Positions 1 through 5,793 of a stretch of 10,644 bases of DNA are shown here, in pieces; the first letter of the stretch is position 1; every line of letters begins with the position of its first letter. The stretch lies in assembly GCA_031278495.1 (NCBI GenBank), contig JAITKG010000052.1, positions 1-10,644 of the forward strand, in the 5' to 3' direction. Below the pieces are notes generated by a model. That model saw only the letters and a program-made list of their open reading frames with translations, was not told the origin of the DNA and made no database searches. The stretch comes from Prevotellaceae bacterium (GTDB lineage Bacteria; Bacteroidota; Bacteroidia; Bacteroidales; UBA932). The position numbers and the translations under genes are program-made.

Positions 1-208
1 CATTATTATTGATACTAATATATGGATTAGTTTTTTGCTGTCGAAACAATATCCGTTATTGGATGCGTTATTAGAAAGCAATGCCGTAGAATTGGTTTTC
101 AGTAATGAATTATTGGATGTAACGGCAACACCCCGTTTGCCATGCTCCGGTCGGAATGACGGTGCAGTTGAAAGTTGCTGCCGCGCCAGCCCAACTCTTA
201 GTTCTTAA
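1..208 (+). pseudogene. PIN-domain toxin remnant, interrupted by repeat DNA
   Basis: The open frame enters from before the window (codons start at base 2) and stops at 206-208. Its first 40 or so residues begin IIIDTNIWISFLLSKQYP and reach FSNELLDV. This is the first strand of a PIN-domain ribonuclease, with the conserved metal-binding Asp in DTN, most like the stand-alone PIN toxins of COG1569 type. From about base 122-131 the reading changes to PRLPCSGRNDGAVESCC. That part is encoded by repeat words found elsewhere in the window: ccccgtttgcc, the arm tcggaatgac, and the GC-rich module. A normal PIN protein has about 130-140 residues with further acidic residues; all of that is missing. I infer a gene broken by repeat insertion or deletion and no longer a functional nuclease. 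Only a few start codons' worth should lie outside the window; a partner antitoxin would be further upstream. Confidence 0.7.
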
Positions 209-366
209 CTCCCCAGCCGCGCCAGCCACATTTTCACATTTTCACATTAGCCTGCGCCAGCCCAATTAGTCACATTAGCACATTAGTCACATTAGCACAT
301 TAGCCTGCGCCAGCCTCAATCCGTAAATCTGTAAATCCGTAAATCTGTAAATCCCTTCGGGGATTA
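131..366. repeat. Left mosaic repeat cluster (GC-rich module plus 7-8 bp words)
   Basis: This gene-free stretch is almost entirely repeat. A variant of a GC-rich module (ccgcgccagcc or gcctgcgccagcc) occurs four times, near 181-191, 217-227, 250-262 and 303-315. Between the copies are different short-word arrays: CTTAGTT CTTAACT (about 193-211); CACATTTT twice then CACATTAG (226-250); alternating CACATTAG and TCACATTAG (about 266-303); and alternating CCGTAAAT and CTGTAAAT (321-352). The array ends in a small perfect hairpin at 350-365, AATCCC, loop TTCG, GGGATT. The left edge holds ccccgtttgcc (131-141) and tccggtcggaatgac (146-160), which match the heptamer array at 10351-10497 and the right arm of the 5531-5728 element. 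Read on the minus strand, the order of words matches the cluster at 10059-10350. No coding potential is seen. Confidence 0.85.
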
Positions 367-385
367 GGGGGCTTCCGTGCGCCGC

Positions 386-418
386 TTTGGGGGGAATGGA
401 ATATTTTTCATAAATTTG
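386..418 (+). promoter_or_regulatory. Predicted Bacteroidetes-type promoter of the membrane regulator gene
   Basis: TTTG at 386-389 lies 21 bp before TAAATTTG at 411-418, close to the Bacteroidetes sigma-ABfr pattern (TTTG, 19-21 bp, TAnnTTTG). The predicted transcript would start about 15 bases before the ATG at 441. It begins just right of the repeat cluster and its TTCG hairpin. The gap is slightly longer than in the other promoters of this window, so confidence is moderate. Confidence 0.5.
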
Positions 419-440
419 TAAAAAATATGCGTTTCGCAAC

Positions 441-1469
441 ATGTTTCTACCTGTAAAAAAAATCATCCGTCCGTGCGGACTATTGTTGGGCGTCGTTTCT
501 TTGTTGGCATTACAGGCATTGTGGTTATACAGTGCCTATCAACTGGCTTACGATAATTTTGTAACGACCGTTCATGACGCGTTCGACAGCGCCTACCGGA
601 AAGAGCAAACCTACCGCATTCCCGTAGCCGATATCATCAATCCGGGCGCATTGACCATTCAAAGCTGCGGGGACGAAGAGATACGGATTATCCGCAAATG
701 CCCCGCGCCGGATACCATTGTGTACGACAATGTGTCGGGGCAATCGCTGGAATCCTTTATCAATCGCGCATTTTATGAGTTGCGAGAGAGCATTACGCCA
801 TTGAATATTTATTGTTTGTCCGATTTATTTGCCGGCGAATTGTATGACCGGGGACTCCCGCTTGCCTTTTCCATTGAACGGTTTGACCATGCCACTGGAA
901 AATTGGTGGAAACAGCCACCCACATGCAAAACGGAACGCCGGAGCATTTCCCAACGCAACTGACTATCCGCAGCGCAACGGCAGAAGGCTTGCAGGCGAC
1001 GTTGCAATTCCGGAAAACCGTTATCTTTGGGCAAATGACCGGCACGCTTATTGTTTCCCTGTGCCTGTTACTGTTGACCGGCGGCTGTTTTGCCGTCCTG
1101 TTCCGCCCTGCACGCCACCGCAAAAACCTTGTGCCGGCAACGCCGCCGGCGGTTTCAAATGGCGCGCCCGGTAAAACGTTCCCCATAGGCAACTATTGTT
1201 TTAATTCCGAAAAGAACGAATTGCAAGGCTTCGGGGAGGTTGTTCATCTCAACAGGAAAGAGAATGCCATCCTTTTGGCGTTATGCATGGAACGCGGCAA
1301 CGTGGTAGACAGGGCTATCCTCCTCGAAGAACAGTGGGGAAGCGCCGGCATTATTTATTCCCGCAGTTTGGATACCTATATTACCCGGCTGCGCAAATAT
1401 TTGAAAGAAGACCCGGCTGTACAGATATTAACCGTAAAAGGACAAGGATACAAACTAATGGAGAATTGA
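441..1469 (+). CDS. Membrane-anchored winged-helix transcriptional regulator (one-component sensor)
   Basis: This 342-residue protein has a basic N-terminus, a transmembrane helix at about residues 12-33, an extracytoplasmic domain at about 35-195, a second helix at about 198-221, and a basic linker (RPARHRKN). It ends in an OmpR/PhoB-type winged-helix DNA-binding domain at about 247-340. The last domain shows LNRKENAILLALC, the recognition-helix region SRSLDTYITRLRKYL, and the wing hairpin ending VKGQGYKL. There is no receiver or kinase domain. It therefore probably senses an envelope signal and binds DNA while still in the inner membrane, as ToxR and CadC do, but with the DNA-binding domain at the C-terminus. 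The periplasmic part has three cysteines (C76, C87, C125) and resembles the N-terminal sensor regions of Bacteroidales histidine kinases. Target and ligand are unknown. The start fits the promoter at 386-418. A hairpin separates it from pdxJ. Confidence 0.85.
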   Translation: MFLPVKKIIRPCGLLLGVVSLLALQALWLYSAYQLAYDNFVTTVHDAFDSAYRKEQTYRIPVADIINPGALTIQSCGDEEIRIIRKCPAPDTIVYDNVSGQSLESFINRAFYELRESITPLNIYCLSDLFAGELYDRGLPLAFSIERFDHATGKLVETATHMQNGTPEHFPTQLTIRSATAEGLQATLQFRKTVIFGQMTGTLIVSLCLLLLTGGCFAVLFRPARHRKNLVPATPPAVSNGAPGKTFPIGNYCFNSEKNELQGFGEVVHLNRKENAILLALCMERGNVVDRAILLEEQWGSAGIIYSRSLDTYITRLRKYLKEDPAVQILTVKGQGYKLMEN

Positions 1470-1481
1470 AAATAAAGAATA

Positions 1482-1503
1482 GGCAAGCGCGGTAGCGCTT
1501 GCC
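1482..1503. other. Perfect 9-bp hairpin between the regulator and pdxJ
   Basis: GGCAAGCGC at 1482-1490 pairs perfectly with GCGCTTGCC at 1495-1503 around the loop GGTA. It lies 12 bases after the regulator stop codon and 18 before the pdxJ ATG. No T tract follows, so it is not a classical intrinsic terminator. It could attenuate read-through, protect an mRNA end, or be a small repeat related to the GCGC hairpins at 5580-5651. No clear TAnnTTTG promoter was found between it and pdxJ, so pdxJ may be read through from the regulator. Confidence 0.5.
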
Positions 1504-1521
1504 ACAGCTTACGACTAAACC

Positions 1522-2238
1522 ATGTGCCAACTCAGTGTAAATATTAACAAGGTAGCGACGCTTCGTAACGCGCGCGGGGGCAATATTCCCGACGTGTTGC
1601 AGGTAGCGGTGGATTGCGAACGGTTCGGCGCGCAGGGCATCACCGTGCATCCGCGCCCTGACGAACGGCATATCCGCTATGCCGACGTGCGCGCCTTGAA
1701 ACCATTGCTGACTGCGGAATTTAATATCGAAGGCAATCCCGAGCCGTCGTTTATTGAACTGGTACTGGAAGTGCAGCCGCAGCAGGTAACGTTAGTGCCG
1801 GACGGGCACGACGTGATTACATCCAACGCCGGATGGGACGTAAAGAAGCATCTGTCTTTCCTGCGCGAAGTAATTGCGGCGTTCAAATCCAAAGGTATCC
1901 GCACTTCTATCTTTGTCGACGCCGATGCGGAAATGGTTCGCCATGCCGCCAACGCCGGCGCCGACCGTGTGGAACTCTACACAGAATCCTATGCCGCCCA
2001 TTATGCCGCCAACCGCGAAACCGCGATAGCCGCTTTTGTAGCCGCCGCACAGGCTGCCACCGACGCCGGACTGGGCTTAAATGCCGGACATGACTTGAAC
2101 CTGGACAACCTCGCTTATTTTTACCACCGGATTCCGGCATTGCTCGAAGTGTCGATTGGACATGCCCTGATTAGCGATGCGCTGTATTTTGGATTGGAAA
2201 ATACCATCCAACTTTACCGGCGGCAGTTGTTAAACTAA
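1522..2238 (+). CDS. pdxJ: Pyridoxine 5'-phosphate synthase
   Basis: PdxJ closes the pyridine ring in the last step of the DXP-dependent vitamin B6 route. It joins 1-deoxy-D-xylulose 5-phosphate and 3-amino-2-oxopropyl phosphate to give pyridoxine 5'-phosphate, in the cytoplasm, as a TIM-barrel octamer. At 238 residues the protein has the usual length. Visible signatures are VNINKVATLRNARGG (residues 6-20), GITVHPRPDERHI with H43, R45 and H50, E70 in FNIEG, E151 in VELYTE, and H190 in NAGHDLN. These match the E. coli residues His45, Arg47, His52, Glu72, Glu153 and His193. Lys10 stands where E. coli has His10, which I recall as normal for Bacteroidetes. The ATG at 1522 gives the expected short N-terminus before the first barrel strand. 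It follows the regulator by 52 bases and its 3' end overlaps the -33 element of the next gene. No other B6 gene is in the window. Confidence 0.97.
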   Translation: MCQLSVNINKVATLRNARGGNIPDVLQVAVDCERFGAQGITVHPRPDERHIRYADVRALKPLLTAEFNIEGNPEPSFIELVLEVQPQQVTLVPDGHDVITSNAGWDVKKHLSFLREVIAAFKSKGIRTSIFVDADAEMVRHAANAGADRVELYTESYAAHYAANRETAIAAFVAAAQAATDAGLGLNAGHDLNLDNLAYFYHRIPALLEVSIGHALISDALYFGLENTIQLYRRQLLN

Positions 2239-2256
2239 AAATTATTTGTAGCTTTG
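2227..2256 (+). promoter_or_regulatory. Predicted promoter of the OmpH-like gene
   Basis: TTG at 2227-2229, inside the last codons of pdxJ, is followed after 19 bp by TAGCTTTG at 2249-2256. This is a full match to the Bacteroidetes -7 consensus TAnnTTTG. The ATG at 2277 lies about 20 bases further on, so the leader would be short and A-rich. The downstream gene can thus be transcribed independently of pdxJ. Confidence 0.7.
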
Positions 2257-2276
2257 TACTTCTAAAATTAAAAAAC

Positions 2277-2888
2277 ATGAAAAAAATACAACTGATTGTA
2301 AACGCCGTTCTCTTTTTAGCCATCGCCGGCTTGTACGTTCTATATTTTGCCTGCAACGGCAACCCAACCCCAAATAATGCAGCCGGGATAATATCCGAAG
2401 GTGAAGCCGCTCCGGCGGGCAGCATTGTGTACCTTCAAATAGATTCGCTGGTCAATAACTACGACATGTACCACGACCTGCGCGGCGAATTGGAGGTTAA
2501 AGTTAAAGGTATGGAAGACGACCTGTCGAAACGCAGCAAGAGTTTTGAACGGAATGTAAATGATTACAAGGAAAAAATCCAAAAGGGATTGGTTACCCGT
2601 TCGCAAGCCGAACAACTGGAACAGCAATTGGGGCAAAAACAGCAAGAACTGGCTACATATAGCGAACGTTTGCGCAACGAGTTGGCGGAAGAAGAAGCGG
2701 TCATGCTGCGCCGTATTTACGACGCCATAACAACCTACCTGCAAAGTTACAATATAGACCATGACTATTCGTTAATCATTAGCACCAACGCTTCCACGAA
2801 TACGATCATACAGGGTCATCCGAGTTTGGATATAACCAAAGACGTGCTCGCCGGGCTGAATGCAACCTATGTGCGCCCGAAAAAATAA
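2277..2888 (+). CDS. OmpH/Skp-family periplasmic chaperone-like protein, N-terminally anchored
   Basis: This 203-residue protein starts with MKK and a hydrophobic helix (about residues 5-24) ending in YFACNG. A low-complexity linker follows to about residue 45, then a Skp-like fold. The sequence SIVYLQIDSLVNNYDMYHDL is the first strand and helix. Residues of about 70-145 form a long charged, Gln-rich coiled coil, the 'tentacle' of Skp. The end (DYSLIISTNASTNTIIQ, then LDITKDVLAGLN) is the closing strand and helix typical of OmpH proteins. Skp binds unfolded outer-membrane proteins between the inner membrane and the Bam complex. The segment lacks a clean signal-peptidase site or lipobox, so the helix may stay as a membrane anchor. 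No bamA or lpx gene lies next to it, unlike the classical skp locus. It has its own promoter and is followed by a strong hairpin terminator. Confidence 0.88.
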   Translation: MKKIQLIVNAVLFLAIAGLYVLYFACNGNPTPNNAAGIISEGEAAPAGSIVYLQIDSLVNNYDMYHDLRGELEVKVKGMEDDLSKRSKSFERNVNDYKEKIQKGLVTRSQAEQLEQQLGQKQQELATYSERLRNELAEEEAVMLRRIYDAITTYLQSYNIDHDYSLIISTNASTNTIIQGHPSLDITKDVLAGLNATYVRPKK

Positions 2889-2913
2889 TTCAGGTAAAAA
2901 GCTACGGTTTATT

Positions 2914-2958
2914 AAAGGAAAAACGCTAACAGGTTTCACCTGTTAGCGTTTTTCCTTT
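2914..2958. terminator. Perfect 21-bp bidirectional intrinsic terminator
   Basis: Bases 2914-2934 and 2938-2958 are exact reverse complements around the 3-base loop TTC. The outer stem is A-rich on the left and T-rich on the right (GTTTTTCCTTT), so either strand gives a GC-containing stem followed by a U-rich run. It sits 25 bases after the OmpH-like gene and 14 bases before the end of the convergent Wzz-like gene, and should terminate both. Confidence 0.9.
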
Positions 2959-2972
2959 GTGCAGTTCCTTCA

Positions 2973-3944
2973 TTATTTTCCGCGATATAATTTCCAAAGC
3001 TGTTTTCTGTAATCCCAAATGATAATGAAAACCAAGCCAACGAGAAATGAATATATAGCTAACGGCTTCACGTAAAACAGGAAATTATTCTTCCGGCGGA
3101 ATGTTTCGGCAAATTCCTGCACAACTGTAACCGGGTCCGAATAAAGTTGTAAAGTTGTATATCTTGATATGACCTGATTGTTCAAACCAATCAGTTCGCC
3201 GTGATATAGCGGTTGCGGTATTTCATTCAAAACTAACAATTGCCCGCTGCCTACGGCTTTTTTAGTGTCGCTCTTTTGGAAATATTCGTACCGTTGTAAA
3301 CTGTCGAACCGGTTTATTTGTTGATTCAAATAGCTTATTTGTTCATTGATTTCTTCTATTCTCCGCACATTATGCTGTTGCACGTACTCATTTTTATTGA
3401 TAAAATTCAGCAAATTTTGCCGGATGTGCGGAAGCACCTCATGCGAATAAGCCCATACATTGATGTAAAAAGAACCGTGAAGTATTTTGGCGACTTTGCT
3501 CGAATCTCGGGAAGAGATGTATTTGTGGTCTTCGTCAATAATGTCCGGTAACCCGTCCTTATTGATGTCTACGCCATAGCATGCCCGGATAGAATAAATT
3601 TGCTTGGCTATGGACGCCGGAATAGTCAATTTCCGCACCCATTCCAACGGAGTACGAATATTTTCTAATGATAATTCTTCGTTAATCAGGTTTACATAAA
3701 AAAAGTTATCCGCCACATTTGCCCGTACAAGCATGTGCGAACTGTAATAAGGTTTGTGGGACGCATACAGGAGGAAGCCAATGGCTATGCCCGCAAAAAC
3801 AAAACAGGCAAGCCAAATACTTTTTCGAAAAAAGAAAATAAAAACAGCGCTGATAATTTTAGCTATCCAGCACCCGAATTTCCGCAGGATTTCCCATAAA
3901 TCTATTTCTTGCCCGGCGTTGTTTTTTGTAGAATCGTTTTCCAT
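2973..3944 (-). CDS. Wzz-like polysaccharide chain-length determinant protein
   Basis: This 323-residue protein has the layout of a polysaccharide co-polymerase. A cytoplasmic N-terminus with the EIDLWEILRKF motif typical of Wzz is followed by hydrophobic segments at about 27-39 and 43-60. A large periplasmic region with a helical, partly coiled-coil part (about 185-220) leads to a second transmembrane helix (about 296-314) and a short basic tail. There is no Walker ATPase, so it is not a fused Wzc tyrosine kinase. Such proteins set the length of O-antigen or capsule chains made by Wzy-type polymerases. Residues 126-137 (DINKDGLPDIID) match an EF-hand or dockerin-like calcium loop, which I recall in Bacteroidales relatives. 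No glycosyltransferase, wzx, wzy or wza gene is nearby, so it is an orphan. It has a -7 element at 3974-3981, and the OmpH-like gene converges on it. Confidence 0.8.
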   Translation of the reverse strand: MENDSTKNNAGQEIDLWEILRKFGCWIAKIISAVFIFFFRKSIWLACFVFAGIAIGFLLYASHKPYYSSHMLVRANVADNFFYVNLINEELSLENIRTPLEWVRKLTIPASIAKQIYSIRACYGVDINKDGLPDIIDEDHKYISSRDSSKVAKILHGSFYINVWAYSHEVLPHIRQNLLNFINKNEYVQQHNVRRIEEINEQISYLNQQINRFDSLQRYEYFQKSDTKKAVGSGQLLVLNEIPQPLYHGELIGLNNQVISRYTTLQLYSDPVTVVQEFAETFRRKNNFLFYVKPLAIYSFLVGLVFIIIWDYRKQLWKLYRGK

Positions 3945-3973
3945 AGAATACTTATGCTAAAAAATTTATTGTG

Positions 3974-3981
3974 CAAAGATA
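3974..3981 (-). promoter_or_regulatory. Predicted -7 element of the Wzz-like gene
   Basis: On the minus strand the sequence reads TATCTTTG, a full match to TAnnTTTG, 29 bases before the ATG at 3944. I see no TTG at the usual 19-21 bp spacing; the nearest CAA on the plus strand (3994-3996) is too close. The -7 overlaps no gene, but any -33 would lie in the 3' end of the rRNA methyltransferase gene. The promoter may be weaker or depend on an activator. Confidence 0.5.
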
Positions 3982-3992
3982 GAAAAAATATT

Positions 3993-5339
3993 TCAATCCA
4001 GCGTCATCCGAATCCGCCACGCAGCAGGATAAAGGTTATTGGTACGGCGTCCAAGATGCTTGACAAAACCTAATGGAAGCTGGTTACAGGTGAGCAATAC
4101 AAAATCTTTTCCCGCGAAGTCAAGCCTGATAGTGTCGCGGCGCAGGAAACGCAAGGCGGCAGGTATATCTACGTCAACTTCCGGGAAAGCTTTTGGTTGC
4201 AGGGCGGTAGATAACGCCAGCGCCGCCGCCGGAATAATTGTAGCTCCTTTTTGTTCGCCTACGGCTACGCCGGCTTGCAGCACATTCAGTTGTTGCGAAA
4301 GTTGCGCAATAAAAGCCTGCTGCGAAGGAGGCAAAGCGTGGATAAAGTTATTCCGGCTTTCAAAAACAAATTGTCCGGACAACCATTTTTCCACTGGCGA
4401 CGCCGCTTTCAATGCCGTATGGCGTACCGCCTTTTCGTTGGCGATCCGGCGAACGGGGCGGGACGGCGCGGTTTTCCGCAGGACGCTTACAAAAAATCCT
4501 TCGCCCTGCACACGGTGCGGATAAAAGCGGTAGCCCGCCTCGCTTTCGGCAATGCCCCATGCCGGAGGCAGCGACAGCAATACCCGTTCAGCGCCCAAGA
4601 CGTTTTGTATCCATTGTACGTTGGCGTCGTTTTCGTCGCGGTTAAAGGTGCAGGTGCTGTATATTAACAGCCCGCCCTCGCGCAAGGCGTTCCATGCGCC
4701 GGCGGCAATGCGACGCTGGCGTCCGGCGCAAAGCTGCACATGCGCCGGGCTCCATTCTTTCATGGCGGCAGCGTCTTTGCGGAACATCCCTTCGCCGGAA
4801 CAGGGCGCGTCAATCAATAATACATCGAAAGCGCCGGCAAGCGTTCCGAAGGACTGCGGGTCGTTGCAGGTTACCGCTACATTCGGGGAGCCCCATTTTG
4901 CAAGGTTTTCCAGAAGAATGGCGGCGCGGCTGCGGAGGACTTCATTTGCCACCAGCAAGCCGCCGGGCGGCAGTAAACCGGCAAGCAGCGTTGATTTGCC
5001 GCCGGGCGCAGCGCACAAATCCAATATGCGGCAACGGTCGCCTAACGATTGCACAACCGGCGCCAACTGCGCCAAAAACATGGACGAAGCTTCCTGTACA
5101 TAATAAGCGCCGCCGTGTAACAACGGGTCAAGCGTGAACGCCGGGCGTTCCGCCAGATACACGCCGTCCGGACACCAGGCCACCGGCGTTTCCCGTGCAA
5201 ATTTCCCGGATGCGGTTTTTCCCCGATTATAACGGATACTTACCGGCGTCGCCTGCCGCAAGGCGTCGAGCAAATCGCCGGCTTCCGCGCCCAACAGGTT
5301 TTGCAACGATTGAACAAATGGTAAAGGTATTTCGGGCAT
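3993..5339 (-). CDS. rsmF: RsmF-type 16S rRNA (cytosine-C5) methyltransferase
   Basis: This 448-residue NOL1/NOP2/Sun-family enzyme transfers a methyl group from SAM to C5 of a cytosine in rRNA; the E. coli relative RsmF acts on 16S C1407. An N-terminal RNA-binding segment (about 1-100, with YYVQEASSMF at 79-88) precedes the SAM motif I DLCAAPGGKST (107-117). Motif IV DAPCSGEG (177-184) carries Cys180 for product release, and motif VI YSTCTF (227-232) carries the nucleophile Cys230. The C-terminal part has the RsmF extension and a PUA-like end (GFVKHLGRRTNNLYPAAWRIR). The frame is open back to an ATG at 5435. I chose the ATG at 5339 because MPEIPLPFVQSLQNLLG is where family members begin, and because a promoter at 5360-5390 lies inside the longer reading. 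It ends 49 bases before the Wzz-like gene. The family is sure; the exact target base is inferred. Confidence 0.92.
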   Translation of the reverse strand: MPEIPLPFVQSLQNLLGAEAGDLLDALRQATPVSIRYNRGKTASGKFARETPVAWCPDGVYLAERPAFTLDPLLHGGAYYVQEASSMFLAQLAPVVQSLGDRCRILDLCAAPGGKSTLLAGLLPPGGLLVANEVLRSRAAILLENLAKWGSPNVAVTCNDPQSFGTLAGAFDVLLIDAPCSGEGMFRKDAAAMKEWSPAHVQLCAGRQRRIAAGAWNALREGGLLIYSTCTFNRDENDANVQWIQNVLGAERVLLSLPPAWGIAESEAGYRFYPHRVQGEGFFVSVLRKTAPSRPVRRIANEKAVRHTALKAASPVEKWLSGQFVFESRNNFIHALPPSQQAFIAQLSQQLNVLQAGVAVGEQKGATIIPAAALALSTALQPKAFPEVDVDIPAALRFLRRDTIRLDFAGKDFVLLTCNQLPLGFVKHLGRRTNNLYPAAWRIRMTLD

Positions 5340-5359
5340 AACGGTAAAAATTCTTTCTG

Positions 5360-5390
5360 CAAAAATACGGTTTTGGCGGGATAAAGCAAA
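5360..5390 (-). promoter_or_regulatory. rsmF: Predicted promoter of the RsmF-type gene
   Basis: On the minus strand TTTG (5387-5390) is followed after 19 bp by TATTTTTG (5360-5367), a good match to the Bacteroidetes pattern. The ATG at 5339 lies 20 bases downstream of the -7. The promoter falls within the extra 32 codons of the longest open frame, which argues that those codons are not translated. Confidence 0.65.
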
Positions 5391-5530
5391 TATTTCTTTA
5401 GTATATTCAATTATGTCAGCATTCAAAGATTTCAAAATTCAAGTTGCCTGCCGGAACACAATTACCAAAAGGAAATGCAGCCACCACGCGCCCTGTTCAG
5501 CTGCCTGACCTACCTGACCGAACATTCGGT

Positions 5531-5728
5531 GCGTCATTCCGAGCGGAGCGAAGCGGAGTCGAGGAATCTGCTGCGATATGCGCTGCGCGCGATAAATGCG
5601 CTACGCGCGATAAATGCCCTTCGGGCGATAAATGCGCTTCGCGCGATAAATTTGCTGCATCGCCCCGCTGTTCAGCCCAAACTGCCTGCGTTTGGGAGCA
5701 GATTCCTCCGCTACGGTCGGAATGACGC
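5531..5728. repeat. Inverted-repeat-bounded intergenic element (MITE-like or REP-like)
   Basis: The gene-free gap between the RsmF start and the exonuclease III stop (5340-5793) holds this 198-bp element. The left arm (5531-5572) begins gcgtcattccga and ends gaggaatctgct. The right arm (about 5697-5728) is its imperfect reverse complement, with the same gcgtcattccga and gaggaatctgct ends but about 10 bases shorter inside. Between them are four 18-bp tandem units (5580-5651) and a small hairpin at 5676-5696 (CCCAAAC, 7-base loop, GTTTGGG). The arm sequence CATTCCGA...GAGGAATCT resembles dispersed repeats I know from Bacteroidetes genomes. It encodes no transposase. A fragment of the right arm also sits at 146-160. 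Apart from the promoter at 5360-5390, I see nothing else identifiable at 5391-5530 or 5729-5793. Confidence 0.75.
5580..5651. repeat. Four 18-bp tandem hairpin units
   Basis: Units start at 5580, 5598, 5616 and 5634. Each is an 11-bp mini-hairpin followed by GATAAAT. The hairpins are GCGCTGCGCGC, GCGCTACGCGC, GCCCTTCGGGC and GCGCTTCGCGC: a 4-bp stem and a 3-base loop. In unit 3 both sides of the stem change together (GCGC/GCGC to GCCC/GGGC), so pairing is kept. Loop bases vary freely while GATAAAT is constant. This points to selection on, or a copying mechanism that favours, the folded structure. Confidence 0.85.
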
Positions 5729-5793
5729 GCTAATGCGCTAACCCTGCTACATTATCAATTGAAATTTGCTGATTATGTCATGCCGGTTGTATT

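Noticed and set aside
1482..1503. Intrinsic terminator after the regulator gene
   Set aside because: The stem is perfect but no T-rich run follows, so it was listed as a hairpin and not as a terminator.
2277..2357. Lipoprotein signal in the OmpH-like protein (YFAC)
   Set aside because: The residues before the Cys (Y, F, A) do not fit a lipobox, so an uncleaved anchor or ordinary signal helix is more likely.
2973..3944. Capsule or exopolysaccharide locus
   Set aside because: Only the Wzz-like gene is present; both neighbours are housekeeping genes.
4039..5137. Long plus-strand open frames opposite the RsmF-type gene
   Set aside because: They are antisense shadows of a GC-rich gene, with compositions rich in Arg, Pro, Ala and Cys and no recognisable domain.
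5444..5741. Two overlapping open frames across the 5531-5728 element, with RDKC or ALRAIN-like peptide repeats
   Set aside because: They exist only because the tandem unit is 18 bp, a multiple of three. The peptides come from hairpin DNA, two frames are equally open, and no family is recognisable.
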